DNA from: Paenibacillus sp. JNUCC32
Lineage (GTDB): Bacteria > Bacillota > Bacilli > Paenibacillales > Paenibacillaceae
Length of the DNA: 64,000 bases
Reading direction: 5' to 3'
Assembly: GCF_014863545.1 (NCBI RefSeq)
Contig: NZ_CP062260.1
Coordinates: 2,790,001 to 2,854,000 of the forward strand
Each line of letters begins with the position of its first letter. Positions within the stretch are counted from its first letter, which is position 1. Position numbers and translations under genes: made by a program. Below the pieces are notes generated by a model, which saw only the letters and a program-made list of their open reading frames with translations, had not been told where the DNA came from and ran no database searches. Positions 1-8,053 of the stretch are shown here, piece by piece.

Positions 1-1091
1 TACGGATAACTCCGCCTTGTCAGCACTCGCCCTTGTTCGTTGATCATCTGAAAGCCTTGACGATCGATCACGGTCGCTCGATGTTCCAAGAATGGGCTAA
101 TGGATTGATACTTGGGCTTCACGACGAAACGGGCGAACCGGTCGATGAGCCCATAAAGGCCGTCTGCGCCAACGACTGCAAGGCCATTGTCCTGGAAATC
201 CTGAGCATCCTCATACTTGGGTTGAATGACCATGCTGCCGCTACGGTCAATGTATCCCCACTTTGTTCCGCTCGTTGTTTTCACGGATGCCGGATATAAG
301 CGGCCAAGGGTCTGCGATTTCCCCCTGCTTGCCAGCATTTCCTTGATCCGGCTCTCAAGCTCAAGCAGAATCTCGCGTGAAGGGTAAGGCTCTGCGAACT
401 CAAGTGCTTTACGGACCGACACAAGCGCGGCCTCCGGCATCCCTGCCCGGTATTGCGCGTCTGCCAAGTAGTACCAATAATAAGCGTAATCCGGATGTTC
501 GTGCGTCAATCTCTCGTAATACTGAACGACGGCAGGAAAATAATAAGGGTAAGCATCCGTTGCAAGCACTAACGTTCCTCGGTCCCACCTGACCACTTCG
601 ACTCGATACGCTTCTCCCGTATCGTGGATCCATAACGCGATTTCAGCAAGACCATCCGATCCCGCCGGACCGGGCAGATCCACGATATCGATATAACTGA
701 AATTCACGTCAGCAGGCGCGATATCCTTATATCCCTCCGAAGTCCATGCGTAGATCGACAATTTGGACCAGATAGAGCCGAGCTGCCAACCTACGATTAC
801 ATGGTTCAGGCTAGGGTTTAACACGGGGGCTGCCGTCAGTAAAGTAACCCCATACCCCTGTCCCATGACATTGGCAACGACTTCGTAACCAGCATTTCGA
901 TAAAGCAGCACAAATAGATATAATGCTTCATTCAATCGATACACTCCAACGATTTCAGGCACCTGATCTCCCGTAAGATCGGCGGTTATGACGGCAGCAT
1001 GTTTGGCAGTATGACCCATGTGTACAATTTCCGCGCCGTTTGGCAGATAAGCCTTAACCATCTGAACCAGCTGCGGATCATAAACGGACAT
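1..1091 (-). CDS. WG-repeat protein, partial (runs off window start)
   Basis: I read this by translating the minus strand from an ATG at 1091; the frame stays open to base 1, so the C-terminus is outside the window. A GGGAGG ribosome binding site lies just upstream of the ATG. The N-terminal 250 residues look like a VCBS/integrin-type soluble domain (phrases such as ADLTGDQVPEIVGVY) followed by a TPR-like helical stretch (residues about 200-270). From about residue 285 there are WG (KWG) repeats: KWGYIDRSGSMVIQPKYEDA, then a diverged copy GLYGLIDRF...VVKPKYQSI. WG-repeat proteins are common in Bacillota and their role is mostly unknown. No signal peptide is seen, so it is probably cytoplasmic. 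Confidence 0.85.
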   Translation of the reverse strand, partial: MSVYDPQLVQMVKAYLPNGAEIVHMGHTAKHAAVITADLTGDQVPEIVGVYRLNEALYLFVLLYRNAGYEVVANVMGQGYGVTLLTAAPVLNPSLNHVIVGWQLGSIWSKLSIYAWTSEGYKDIAPADVNFSYIDIVDLPGPAGSDGLAEIALWIHDTGEAYRVEVVRWDRGTLVLATDAYPYYFPAVVQYYERLTHEHPDYAYYWYYLADAQYRAGMPEAALVSVRKALEFAEPYPSREILLELESRIKEMLASRGKSQTLGRLYPASVKTTSGTKWGYIDRSGSMVIQPKYEDAQDFQDNGLAVVGADGLYGLIDRFARFVVKPKYQSISPFLEHRATVIDRQGFQMINEQGRVLTRRSYP

Positions 1092-1213
1092 GAAGTTTTC
1101 CTCCCTATTCGCAAGCTTTCTCGCCTAATCGTATGCAGACGATTGTCAAATATGCGCTAACGCGTGAGGGAGACGGCGCTTCACGCGACATGTTTCGTTG
1201 CGGACCGTTAACT

Positions 1214-1250
1214 AAAAACGACCCGATCGCGGTTTAGCGATCAGATCGTC
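1214..1250 (-). terminator. Rho-independent terminator after the DUF2269 gene
   Basis: On the minus strand an ACGATCTGATCGC / GCGATCGGGTCGT stem with a short loop is followed by TTTTTAG. It sits directly behind the DUF2269 stop codon and closes the DoxX-TetR-DUF2269 operon. Confidence 0.75.
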
Positions 1251-1258
1251 ATTATCGT

Positions 1259-1720
1259 TCAGAATGGTTTGCTCACCATGAGGTATAAAATAACGAACGG
1301 CAGCAGTGTTGCTATCGTCCCGCCTACCGCCCAATACGTTGAAGCTCGCTTATAACTTGCTGATATTCCTCCATCCTCTACGGACTGCAAACTATGCCGA
1401 ATCATTCCTTTTTGCAGAGGAATCAATATGCCCGCCCACAGAATTCCCGTAATGCCGAACAAAACCAAGGAAGCCGTAAGCCAGCTCATCCCGCTCATTC
1501 CATATCCGGCTTGCATGGCCATCACTATGCCTGAAACGATGATCAGCAGCAGGCCTGGAAGCGTGAACACAGCATCGGCTAACATGACATTTTTTACCGT
1601 GTGATAGATCTCTGCAGGATCCCCTTTCAGGTCCGCCCGTACCTTCCAGAATGCCGCCGTGACGATATTGCCCAGAAACAATACGCATCCGGCAATGTGA
1701 AGAAATAACCATAACGTCAT
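1259..1720 (-). CDS. DUF2269-type integral membrane protein
   Basis: This 153-residue protein has four hydrophobic segments (about residues 3-22, 48-70, 78-100 and 130-150). It starts MTLWLFLHIAGCVLFLGNIV, typical of the DUF2269 family of small membrane proteins; a conserved His and a Gly-rich first helix are visible. Its ATG shares one base with the stop codon of the upstream TetR gene, so the two are translationally coupled. It is the third gene of a DoxX-TetR-DUF2269 operon. The biochemical function is not known; membrane location and operon membership are clear. Confidence 0.8.
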   Translation of the reverse strand: MTLWLFLHIAGCVLFLGNIVTAAFWKVRADLKGDPAEIYHTVKNVMLADAVFTLPGLLLIIVSGIVMAMQAGYGMSGMSWLTASLVLFGITGILWAGILIPLQKGMIRHSLQSVEDGGISASYKRASTYWAVGGTIATLLPFVILYLMVSKPF

Positions 1721-2340
1721 CAGTCATCCCCCTCCTTCCGATGCCCGGGCCGCAATATATCGATGATGAAATCCGAATATTCCTTCGTGCTGAATACATC
1801 GCTTGTTACGCCGATAAGTCCCCGCATCCGCAATCCGAAAGACAACAGCTCGAACAGCTCCGCCGTCCGTTCCGCATCGATGGATTTCGTTATGACGCCG
1901 GCTTCCTGGCCCGTAACAATCCATTCCTTGGAAGTGGCTCTCGCTTCCCTGTAGAAGCCAGCCACAATGTCGGCAATTTCCGGCTGATCGCTTTTGCCGA
2001 TCAGGTACATCAAGATCAGGTTGCTGACATCGTCCCTGCTTTCCAGTCTCGACATGCCGTTTGCAATGGCATTCATCGGCCCGTCAAACTGTTTAATGTT
2101 CCCTTGCTTGTTCACCTCGTTCATGAACTGCTCGTTCTGTTCGGCAAGCTTTGCTCTTAACACGAGGACAAACAGCTCATCCTTGCTTGAAACATAATGA
2201 AAAATAGCTCCCTTGGACAAGCCGGAACGCTTCATGATGTCATTGAGCGTGGTTCGGCTTGCGCCCTGCTCTCGTATCAGTTCTTCCGTGGCTTCAAGCA
2301 GTATTCGCTTGGTCTGCTCTCGTCGTTCTTCCTGCTTCAT
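1720..2340 (-). CDS. TetR/AcrR family transcriptional regulator
   Basis: This 206-residue protein has a typical N-terminal TetR DNA-binding domain. The helix-turn-helix is at about residues 30-57 (TTLNDIMKRSGLSKGAIFHY), followed by a helical ligand-binding domain. An AGGAGG site precedes the ATG. The gene lies between a DoxX-like gene (26 bp upstream) and a DUF2269 gene (one-base overlap), and the promoter of this operon holds a palindromic operator, so autoregulation is likely. The inducer is unknown. Confidence 0.93.
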   Translation of the reverse strand: MKQEERREQTKRILLEATEELIREQGASRTTLNDIMKRSGLSKGAIFHYVSSKDELFVLVLRAKLAEQNEQFMNEVNKQGNIKQFDGPMNAIANGMSRLESRDDVSNLILMYLIGKSDQPEIADIVAGFYREARATSKEWIVTGQEAGVITKSIDAERTAELFELLSFGLRMRGLIGVTSDVFSTKEYSDFIIDILRPGHRKEGDD

Positions 2341-2366
2341 CTGTTATCCTCCTTGATGATGGTTGG

Positions 2367-2831
2367 TTACCCCTGAGGCGGAAGCCATCCAGCCATGATG
2401 ACCGCCGCCAGGAACACGATTTGCATCAGCGTTCTCGGTCCGATCGGAGTGGCCGGCTTGCCGTCGAGCGGCAACCGGTGTTTTGCAGCGAACACATTGG
2501 CCGGAAACATGGCCAGCAGCATAAGAGCCAGGCCTGAAGAGGCGAAGGCGGTCGTGGCCGGAATAAGGATCAGAATAGCTCCCGCAATCTCCAGCACCCC
2601 GGTGACGGTAACGACAAGCGCGGCATTAGGGATCCCCGGCGGTACCATCGCGATCAGATCGGCTCGCCGTTTTCCCCAATGGGCAGAAGCCGTAATCAGG
2701 AACATGACCGCAACCGCTAACCTGAGCGAATTAACCCAATCATTCGTATACTCCCAACCTGCAAAGCCCAGTGCCCGAAACAAAAGAAGCGACACGAACA
2801 TGGCAATAAACGGTATCATGGCCTTCACCAA
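2367..2831 (-). CDS. DoxX-like membrane protein
   Basis: The protein has about 150 residues with four predicted membrane helices (around residues 5-25, 36-55, 70-92 and 95-115). The pattern matches DoxX/SURF4-like proteins: a hydrophobic start, LRLAVAVMFLITASAHW, then a conserved Pro/Gly-rich VPPGIPNAALVVTVTGVLEI. It is first in the operon with the TetR gene. The start is uncertain: TTG at 2831, GTG at 2828 and ATG at 2819 are all in frame and none has an ideal ribosome binding site. DoxX-like proteins are membrane proteins of unclear redox-related function. Confidence 0.8.
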   Translation of the reverse strand: MVKAMIPFIAMFVSLLLFRALGFAGWEYTNDWVNSLRLAVAVMFLITASAHWGKRRADLIAMVPPGIPNAALVVTVTGVLEIAGAILILIPATTAFASSGLALMLLAMFPANVFAAKHRLPLDGKPATPIGPRTLMQIVFLAAVIMAGWLPPQG

Positions 2832-2844
2832 CCTTCCGTGAATT

Positions 2845-2886
2845 TATAACTCCATTATATATACCGACCGGCGGTTTGTAAATATA
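2845..2886 (-). promoter_or_regulatory. Sigma-A promoter with TetR-type operator in the spacer
   Basis: On the minus strand TTTACA is followed after exactly 17 bases by TATAAT. Within that spacer lies an imperfect palindrome ACCGCCGGTCGGT (plus-strand 2863-2875), the form of many TetR operators. The position suggests that the TetR protein of this operon blocks RNA polymerase at its own promoter. Confidence 0.75.
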
Positions 2887-2939
2887 AAAATACAACATTT
2901 TTCCAAACCTCCACGGCAAGCCTCGTATGAAAAAGTAAA

Positions 2940-2992
2940 AAAGCCAAGCCGGTTGCGTCCCAACCCGGCTTGGCCCTTTCTTTTTACGATCC
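2940..2992. terminator. Bidirectional terminator
   Basis: A GCCAAGCCGG / CCGGCTTGGC stem has T-rich tracts on both sides (TTTCTTTTT on the plus strand, TTTTTTAC on the minus strand). It follows the MFS gene and precedes the DoxX operon promoter. Confidence 0.85.
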
Positions 2993-3005
2993 ATTCAAGC
3001 GTCCG

Positions 3006-4250
3006 CTAGCTATGGCTTTTTTCTACATACATTCGAAATAGCAGAATATACAACACCGTGCTGATCAAGGCCGATAACAGTATGATGCCGAATACGCCCA
3101 TCGGCGGTACCCAAGCTGACAGAAATACCGTCACCGGCGCCAGCAATCTTCCTACCGTAAACTGCAAGCTGTCAGCTCCCATATACTGCCCTCTTGCATG
3201 CTCCGGCGCATAATGGCTGATAAAGCTTTGCGTCACCGGCGAGCGGACAATTTCCCCGAAAGTAAAAATAATGGTTACGAAGAATAAAAACCAGATGTTG
3301 GTGTTCAGCCCAAGCGCAAACGTGCCCACACCGGATAACAATGAAGAAAGAACGAATACGTCACGCTCCTTCCAGTTCCGAAACCACTTGGTTACCGGAA
3401 GAATAAATAGAACGAACAGGAGCCCGTTAAGGCCCAGTACCCACCCAAGAATCTCCGTGCTCGATAACATTAGCGAATGACCGTTCCAAGAGAACAGCGT
3501 CTGGGATGGCACATAATCGATGACATATACCGCCAAATACAGGTCCAGCTGCATGATGGTCACTAGGGCAAATATCCCTGCCAGTATGTATACCAGAAAC
3601 ACTTTATCCCGAAAAATGATGCCATATCCCTTCCACTGCGCCTTGAACACCTGAAGGATCGAATCAGATCGCTCCGGACTCTTCGCTGAAGCCGGCAAGG
3701 TTTCCCGAACAATAAAGTAAATCGCGATGAAATAGACCAGCAATACGACTGAACATGACCACAGGAGCTCTTGCCGATACTGAAAAAAGAAAATGGCTCC
3801 AAGTGCCGGACCAAGCACGGCCCCTAAGTTGTTCGCCGTCGTAAACGTTGCGAATACCTGCCGTCGTTCTTGAACGGGAACCAAATCCGCTACCATCGCC
3901 GAACTGGCCGGCCTATAGATGGCTCCCCCGAATCCGATGCCGATAAATGCGGCATAATCGGTCCAGTGCGAAGGCGACAGCGCGAACAGCGCAAACATGA
4001 CCGTTTGCAGCGAGGCGCCAAGCAGCATGACGGGGCGTCGTCCCAGCCGATCGGCTAAAGCGCCGCCGAGCAGGCTGCCAACGATGCTGAATATCGGAGG
4101 AACCGTCATTAGGATTCCCGCGATATGATTGCCTAGAGCAGCGCCGAAATATACCGTTATGAAAGGAAAATACATCCAAAACAGCATATTGAACAGCGCT
4201 TCGCCGAATAATCGAACCTTTAAATTGGTATTCCATAATCGTATTGGCAT
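3006..4250 (-). CDS. MFS transporter (drug-efflux type)
   Basis: The protein has about 414 residues with twelve hydrophobic segments. The MFS signature between helices 2 and 3 is visible as GGALADRLGRRPVMLLG, followed by a long central loop (near VRETLPASAKSPER). I placed the start at the ATG of MPIRLWNT (4250) because GAGGGAG stands seven bases upstream; a longer frame to 4274 has no good site. The family exports small molecules by proton antiport across the cytoplasmic membrane. The substrate cannot be read from the sequence. The gene is monocistronic, with a terminator behind it. Confidence 0.9.
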   Translation of the reverse strand: MPIRLWNTNLKVRLFGEALFNMLFWMYFPFITVYFGAALGNHIAGILMTVPPIFSIVGSLLGGALADRLGRRPVMLLGASLQTVMFALFALSPSHWTDYAAFIGIGFGGAIYRPASSAMVADLVPVQERRQVFATFTTANNLGAVLGPALGAIFFFQYRQELLWSCSVVLLVYFIAIYFIVRETLPASAKSPERSDSILQVFKAQWKGYGIIFRDKVFLVYILAGIFALVTIMQLDLYLAVYVIDYVPSQTLFSWNGHSLMLSSTEILGWVLGLNGLLFVLFILPVTKWFRNWKERDVFVLSSLLSGVGTFALGLNTNIWFLFFVTIIFTFGEIVRSPVTQSFISHYAPEHARGQYMGADSLQFTVGRLLAPVTVFLSAWVPPMGVFGIILLSALISTVLYILLFRMYVEKSHS

Positions 4251-4455
4251 AAAACTCCCTCTCTTCAGTCCCAACAGCCCAAGTTAAACATTGGCGATGC
4301 AGTTTCTATCCCGGCCGGGTATTACAAACTATAGGGCATTTTCCTGGCAAAATATAGACTTATATTTAACGCTGAGTTATACTAATAATATCAAAGCCGA
4401 ATATAGTGATTTTCAATTTAGATGACCCATAAAACGAACATTTGTTCCAAATACA

Positions 4456-4486
4456 AAAGACGCTCCCCTCGGAGCGTCTTTTTTTG
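4456..4486. terminator. Terminator hairpin in the MFS-NUDIX gap
   Basis: The stem AGACGCTCC / GGAGCGTCT with a tight loop is followed by TTTTTTTG on the plus strand and has an A-rich left side. The 340-base gap 4251-4590 otherwise holds only AT-rich, probably promoter, sequence for the MFS gene and a weak GGGCG/CGCCC inverted repeat near 4520-4545. Confidence 0.75.
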
Positions 4487-4590
4487 TTGCATGGCTGTAT
4501 TCACTTGGGCCTGCTGTCAGGGCGGGCATGGATAATGAAAACGCCCGTCAGATGGCAGCCAGGATCAAGTAATAGGATAATCCCTAAGGC

Positions 4591-4995
4591 TTAATCCGCC
4601 AGTTTTTTCAGTTCATGCAAATGATCAAAGATCATCTGGCTGACCTCGGAGACCCGTGCCCGATCCTTATACGTGAGCCATGCCAGCTCTTCAATCTCCG
4701 AAGCCGGTCTTAACTCCCCTTCATATTCAGCCGTGTAACAGGACATCGTTACTCGAACGCCCTCCGATTTACCGTGGGCGGAAGCGCGGAAGCTCCCTGC
4801 ATTCGCCGCGGACTTCGGTTTGATGCGAACGGACAGCTCCTCCTCAATTTCCCGAACCAGGGTTTCGATATCGGATTCTCCCGGTTCCCGCTTTCCTCCG
4901 GGCAGGTAATACGTGTCCTTGCCTTTTGAACGTGCGCACAGTATGCGTCCATCCACGATGTGGATCCAAGCGATTTTATCAATTTCCGTTATCAT
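4591..4995 (-). CDS. NUDIX hydrolase
   Basis: This 134-residue single-domain NUDIX protein has the Nudix box at about residues 34-56 (GGKREPGES...LVREIEEELS), including the REIEEE metal-binding core. AGGGAGG precedes the ATG. NUDIX enzymes hydrolyse nucleoside diphosphates linked to another moiety; the substrate is unknown. It is followed at a distance by the YdcZ/Crp-like cluster but is probably a separate unit. Confidence 0.92.
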   Translation of the reverse strand: MITEIDKIAWIHIVDGRILCARSKGKDTYYLPGGKREPGESDIETLVREIEEELSVRIKPKSAANAGSFRASAHGKSEGVRVTMSCYTAEYEGELRPASEIEELAWLTYKDRARVSEVSQMIFDHLHELKKLAD

Positions 4996-5029
4996 ATGGA
5001 TTCCTCCCTCATTCTTCGTTTGCTGATGG

Positions 5030-5488
5030 CTATGCCGTCTCTTGCTGCTCCTGTTTACCGCCTAACTTAAATACTAGTATGCCCCCGACAATCACAAGAA
5101 CACCGATCAGCTGATTGCTCGTAAACGGGACCTTCTCCAGGCCCAACCAACCCAAAGAGTCCCACAGCAGCGCGAAGCCGAGCTGCGAGGTCATAACGAT
5201 CGAAATCGCGAATGTAGCACCAAGCAGCCTTGTCGCTTGTACCAAACAGATCACGACCCCGACTCCGATCATTCCGCTGATCCAGTACCAGGGCTCCATG
5301 TTTTGAATGTCGAATGTCCCTTTTCCCTCTACGGCAAGACTCATGGCGAACGAAGCCACAAAGCCCATGCCTAGCACCAACGTCGTTGTAGACCAGGAGC
5401 CTGTTTTTTCATTCACCCTGTTATTGAAAATGTTCTGCAAGCTAACCAACGAACCCGCGATCAGCGCTAATACCAATCCTGCTACCAT
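5030..5488 (-). CDS. YdcZ-type (DUF606) DMT-superfamily small membrane protein
   Basis: This 152-residue protein has five hydrophobic helices and the start MVAGLVLALIAGSLVSLQNI that marks YdcZ-type half-length members of the drug/metabolite transporter superfamily. Such proteins are thought to work as dimers or heterodimers. A second YdcZ-type gene lies at 6275-6700, with a Crp-like regulator between them, so the two probably make one heteromeric exporter. The ATG follows GGGAG. Substrate unknown. Confidence 0.85.
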   Translation of the reverse strand: MVAGLVLALIAGSLVSLQNIFNNRVNEKTGSWSTTTLVLGMGFVASFAMSLAVEGKGTFDIQNMEPWYWISGMIGVGVVICLVQATRLLGATFAISIVMTSQLGFALLWDSLGWLGLEKVPFTSNQLIGVLVIVGGILVFKLGGKQEQQETA

Positions 5489-5521
5489 GCTCTATCTCCC
5501 TTACGGTTTCTTTCACCATCG

Positions 5522-6223
5522 TCATTCTTCGTAGATATTGCCGCCGGCTACACTCATCAACGCTTCCCGATCTTTGATCAGAATGGAACCTTTGCAACGC
5601 ACGATCAGTCCTTCATGACTGAATTTCTGAATCACCCGGTTTAAATGCCGATAACTGGTTCCGAGCAGATTCGCGACATCCGTCAGATGGTATGCCGCAG
5701 GGTCGCTGATGACAAACGTGCCCGACGCTTCCTCCGAAACGGACAGTAAATAACTGGCCAGTCGTACCTCCACCGGGTGCAGTAAATTAAAACTCAAGAA
5801 ATTGGATTTGATATAAAATTTCCGCGTGATGATCCGCAGCAAAAATTGAAGCAGCGGCGGATGCTCCTGCCCGTATTTGCGAAGCCAGCGATAATGCACG
5901 CCGATCATGTAGACGGGCGACACGGCCTGTACCGTATTGATCATCGGATTTCCCTGAACGTATTCGATGTCTCCGATCACCTCGAGCGGCGTTTTGAATG
6001 AAAGGACCAGCGCCTTGCCTTCCGCGGATGTCGTGAAGATTTTAATTTTCCCTTCAACCAGGACGTACAGCATCTCGGCAGGCTCGCCTTGCGTACAGAT
6101 GATGTCGCCGTGGTCAAAATGATATAACACCAAATAAGGCTTTAGCCCATCGGGAAATATGGAATTGATTTGGTTGCTTAACAAATAATCCTGCATGAGC
6201 TCGGCATCATGAATTTCCTTCAC
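5522..6223 (-). CDS. Crp/Fnr-family transcriptional regulator (YeiL-like)
   Basis: The protein has about 233 residues: a cyclic-nucleotide-binding-type beta-barrel (residues about 20-125, GDIICTQGEPAEMLYVLVEG) and a C-terminal winged helix (YHLTDVANLLGTSYRHLNRV). The overall layout resembles YeiL of enterobacteria. No Fnr-type N-terminal Cys cluster is visible, so oxygen sensing by an iron-sulfur cluster is unlikely. I prefer a GTG start at 6223 (AGGAG eight bases upstream) over an ATG at 6247. It sits between two YdcZ genes and probably controls them. Confidence 0.88.
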   Translation of the reverse strand: MKEIHDAELMQDYLLSNQINSIFPDGLKPYLVLYHFDHGDIICTQGEPAEMLYVLVEGKIKIFTTSAEGKALVLSFKTPLEVIGDIEYVQGNPMINTVQAVSPVYMIGVHYRWLRKYGQEHPPLLQFLLRIITRKFYIKSNFLSFNLLHPVEVRLASYLLSVSEEASGTFVISDPAAYHLTDVANLLGTSYRHLNRVIQKFSHEGLIVRCKGSILIKDREALMSVAGGNIYEE

Positions 6224-6274
6224 GTCTCTGTCTCCTTTCCCCATCACCAGTCTAAAGGCCCCTTATTATCCGCA

Positions 6275-6700
6275 TCATAATTTGATAATCACGACTCCGG
6301 CAATCATCATCCCGATCCCGATGAATTGAGGCAAACTCATTCTCTTCTTCGCCACGCCGAACCATCCGTTGCTGTCAATCAGGAACGTCAAGAATAACTG
6401 GGCGATTAATAACGCGGATATCGTTAATGTAACACCGATGTTCTGAATCGCCGTCACCTCGCTGAATATGATGGGCGCGCCCAACGCTCCGCCGATCAGA
6501 TACAGCGGCTTCACTTGCCCGAAGCCTTGCCTGCTGCCGTCCCGGACGAACAGCAGAATGACCAATGCCATCAAAAAACCGGTCAGCTGCGTGACCGCGG
6601 CGGCTTGCCAGGTGCCCATATCCTGGCTGATCCGGGCATTGGCTACACCTTGCAGCGTAATGCAGGCACCGCCAATGAATGCAAATAAAATTCCTCTCAC
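6275..6700 (-). CDS. YdcZ-type (DUF606) DMT-superfamily small membrane protein
   Basis: This 141-residue protein has five membrane helices. It starts at GTG (6700) with GAAGGAG nine bases upstream and begins VRGILFAFIGGACITLQGVA, matching the YdcZ family and the sister gene at 5030-5488. A longer frame to 6826 has no ribosome binding site. It is first in a YdcZ-regulator-YdcZ operon with gaps of about 30-50 bases. Likely role: half of a small-molecule exporter in the cytoplasmic membrane. Confidence 0.85.
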   Translation of the reverse strand: MRGILFAFIGGACITLQGVANARISQDMGTWQAAAVTQLTGFLMALVILLFVRDGSRQGFGQVKPLYLIGGALGAPIIFSEVTAIQNIGVTLTISALLIAQLFLTFLIDSNGWFGVAKKRMSLPQFIGIGMMIAGVVIIKL

Positions 6701-7053
6701 GATACAAACTCCTTCATCTATAGATCTGTATACTATTAAAAGTGATCTCACCGGACGCAGGAAAGGACATATGTCCTGAAATGAACGGGATTCCACATCT
6801 AGCCTGTCCGAAGACACGAATTTCATTATATACTATCTGTTGGCTTTTCATCGATCATGCAAAAAAAAGCTGCCTAAATTTCCTTGGCAGCCTAAACGAT
6901 GGTTACGCAGATATCGGGCTCTCACGCATTCTTAAGGTATAAAACAGTTATAATCAACATTGCATCTATGACTCTATCCTTATTTTGTTTTAAAATATAA
7001 CTATGATTAGTCATTTATTGACGTTTCTATGACCGGAAGGAGCACCTCTACGC
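6701..7053. promoter_or_regulatory. Divergent control region between YdcZ operon and pentapeptide gene
   Basis: This 353-base gap holds the promoters of two divergent units. A perfect 14-base palindrome AGGACATATGTCCT stands at 6764-6777, about 65 bases upstream of the YdcZ start, a plausible site for the Crp-like dimer encoded in the operon. A hairpin at 6859-6895 reads on the minus strand as GGCTGCC / GGCAGC then eight Ts, either a terminator or an attenuator ahead of the YdcZ genes. Confidence 0.5.
6859..6895 (-). terminator. Minus-strand terminator or attenuator
   Basis: On the minus strand GGCTGCC, a loop of about ten bases, then GGCAGC and TTTTTTTT. No minus-strand gene lies directly upstream, so it either guards against read-through from the glnS side or works as a leader element. 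Confidence 0.65.
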
Positions 7054-7917
7054 ATGCTAGACAGACAAGAACACATCCCTGATGAACAGGGCCGAATTCA
7101 ATTGCAATCGGATTGCGAACGCTGCTTTGGATTATGCTGCGTCGCTTTGCCTTTCGCTTCCTCCACCGATTTTGCCATCGACAAAGACGGCGGGACCCCT
7201 TGCCGCCATCTGGAATCCGACTTCCGATGCGGAGTGCACAACAGCCTGCGGCAGCGCGGCATGCGGGGATGCACCGTTTATGAATGCTTCGGCGCGGGGC
7301 AAATGGTTTCACAGGTTACCTATAACGGACGCGACTGGCGGCAGGCCCCGGAGACGGCAAAAGAAATGTTCGACGTATTTCCGATTATGCGACAGCTTCA
7401 AGAGCTGTTATGGTATCTGAACGAAGCGCTGAGTTTGCAGCCGGCGCATGCCATACATTCTGATCTTAAATCGTCGCTGGAAGCGACGAGGAAGTTGACC
7501 CAGCTTCCTGCCGCATCCCTGCTACGGCTGGATGTGGCAGCTCATCGCGCTGAAGTGAACCAGCTGCTTCTTCGAACCAGTGAGCTTGTGCGGAACGATG
7601 CGCGACAGAAGCATAAAGGGCCGCCCGTGCGTCAGAAGATCGGGGGCCGTGGTGCCGATCTCATGGGAGCAAAGCTTAAAGGAGCTGACCTAAGATACGC
7701 CAATCTGAGAGGAGCTTACCTCATTGCGGCGGACCTCAGAGGAGCCGATCTGCGGGCCGCGGATTTGATCGGGGCCGATTTCCGGGATGCCGACCTAAGG
7801 GGAGCTAATTTAACGAACAGCATCTTCCTGACTCAATTCCAGGTTAACGCGGCGAAGGGAGACGCAAGCACCCGGCTACCTTCTTCCTTAGCCCGGCCGG
7901 CACATTGGACGTCTTAA
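7054..7917 (+). CDS. Pentapeptide-repeat protein with N-terminal Cys-rich domain
   Basis: This 287-residue protein has a Cys-rich N-terminal part (residues 17-75) with CERCFGLCC, GTPCRHL, RCGVH and RGCTVYEC, which could bind metal. The middle is helical. From about residue 200 there are some ten A(D/N)Lxx pentapeptide repeats (GADLMGAKLKGADLRYANL and so on) that should fold into a right-handed beta-helix. Some pentapeptide proteins shield gyrase from quinolones, but nothing here proves that role. GGAAGG precedes the ATG. Monocistronic, followed by a terminator. Confidence 0.88.
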   Translation: MLDRQEHIPDEQGRIQLQSDCERCFGLCCVALPFASSTDFAIDKDGGTPCRHLESDFRCGVHNSLRQRGMRGCTVYECFGAGQMVSQVTYNGRDWRQAPETAKEMFDVFPIMRQLQELLWYLNEALSLQPAHAIHSDLKSSLEATRKLTQLPAASLLRLDVAAHRAEVNQLLLRTSELVRNDARQKHKGPPVRQKIGGRGADLMGAKLKGADLRYANLRGAYLIAADLRGADLRAADLIGADFRDADLRGANLTNSIFLTQFQVNAAKGDASTRLPSSLARPAHWTS

Positions 7918-7963
7918 CGTCCCATGAATAGCAGCATACACAGATTATTGATCAAGACCTTCG

Positions 7964-8003
7964 CAAAGGAATCTCCGGCAGCCACTCGCTGCCGGCTTCT
8001 TTG
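7964..8003. terminator. Terminator between pentapeptide gene and glnS
   Basis: The stem CCGGCAGC / GCTGCCGG with a five-base loop, flanked by an A-rich left side and TTCTTTG on the right, serves the two converging genes. Confidence 0.75.
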
Positions 8004-8053
8004 TGCTGTCTGAATGTCCGTACCCGACGATCGGGGCCCCCTGATCGTATCCT

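Noticed and set aside
33..299. 88-codon plus-strand ORF at the window start
   Set aside because: Antisense to the open frame of the WG-repeat protein, which has a good start and recognisable repeats.
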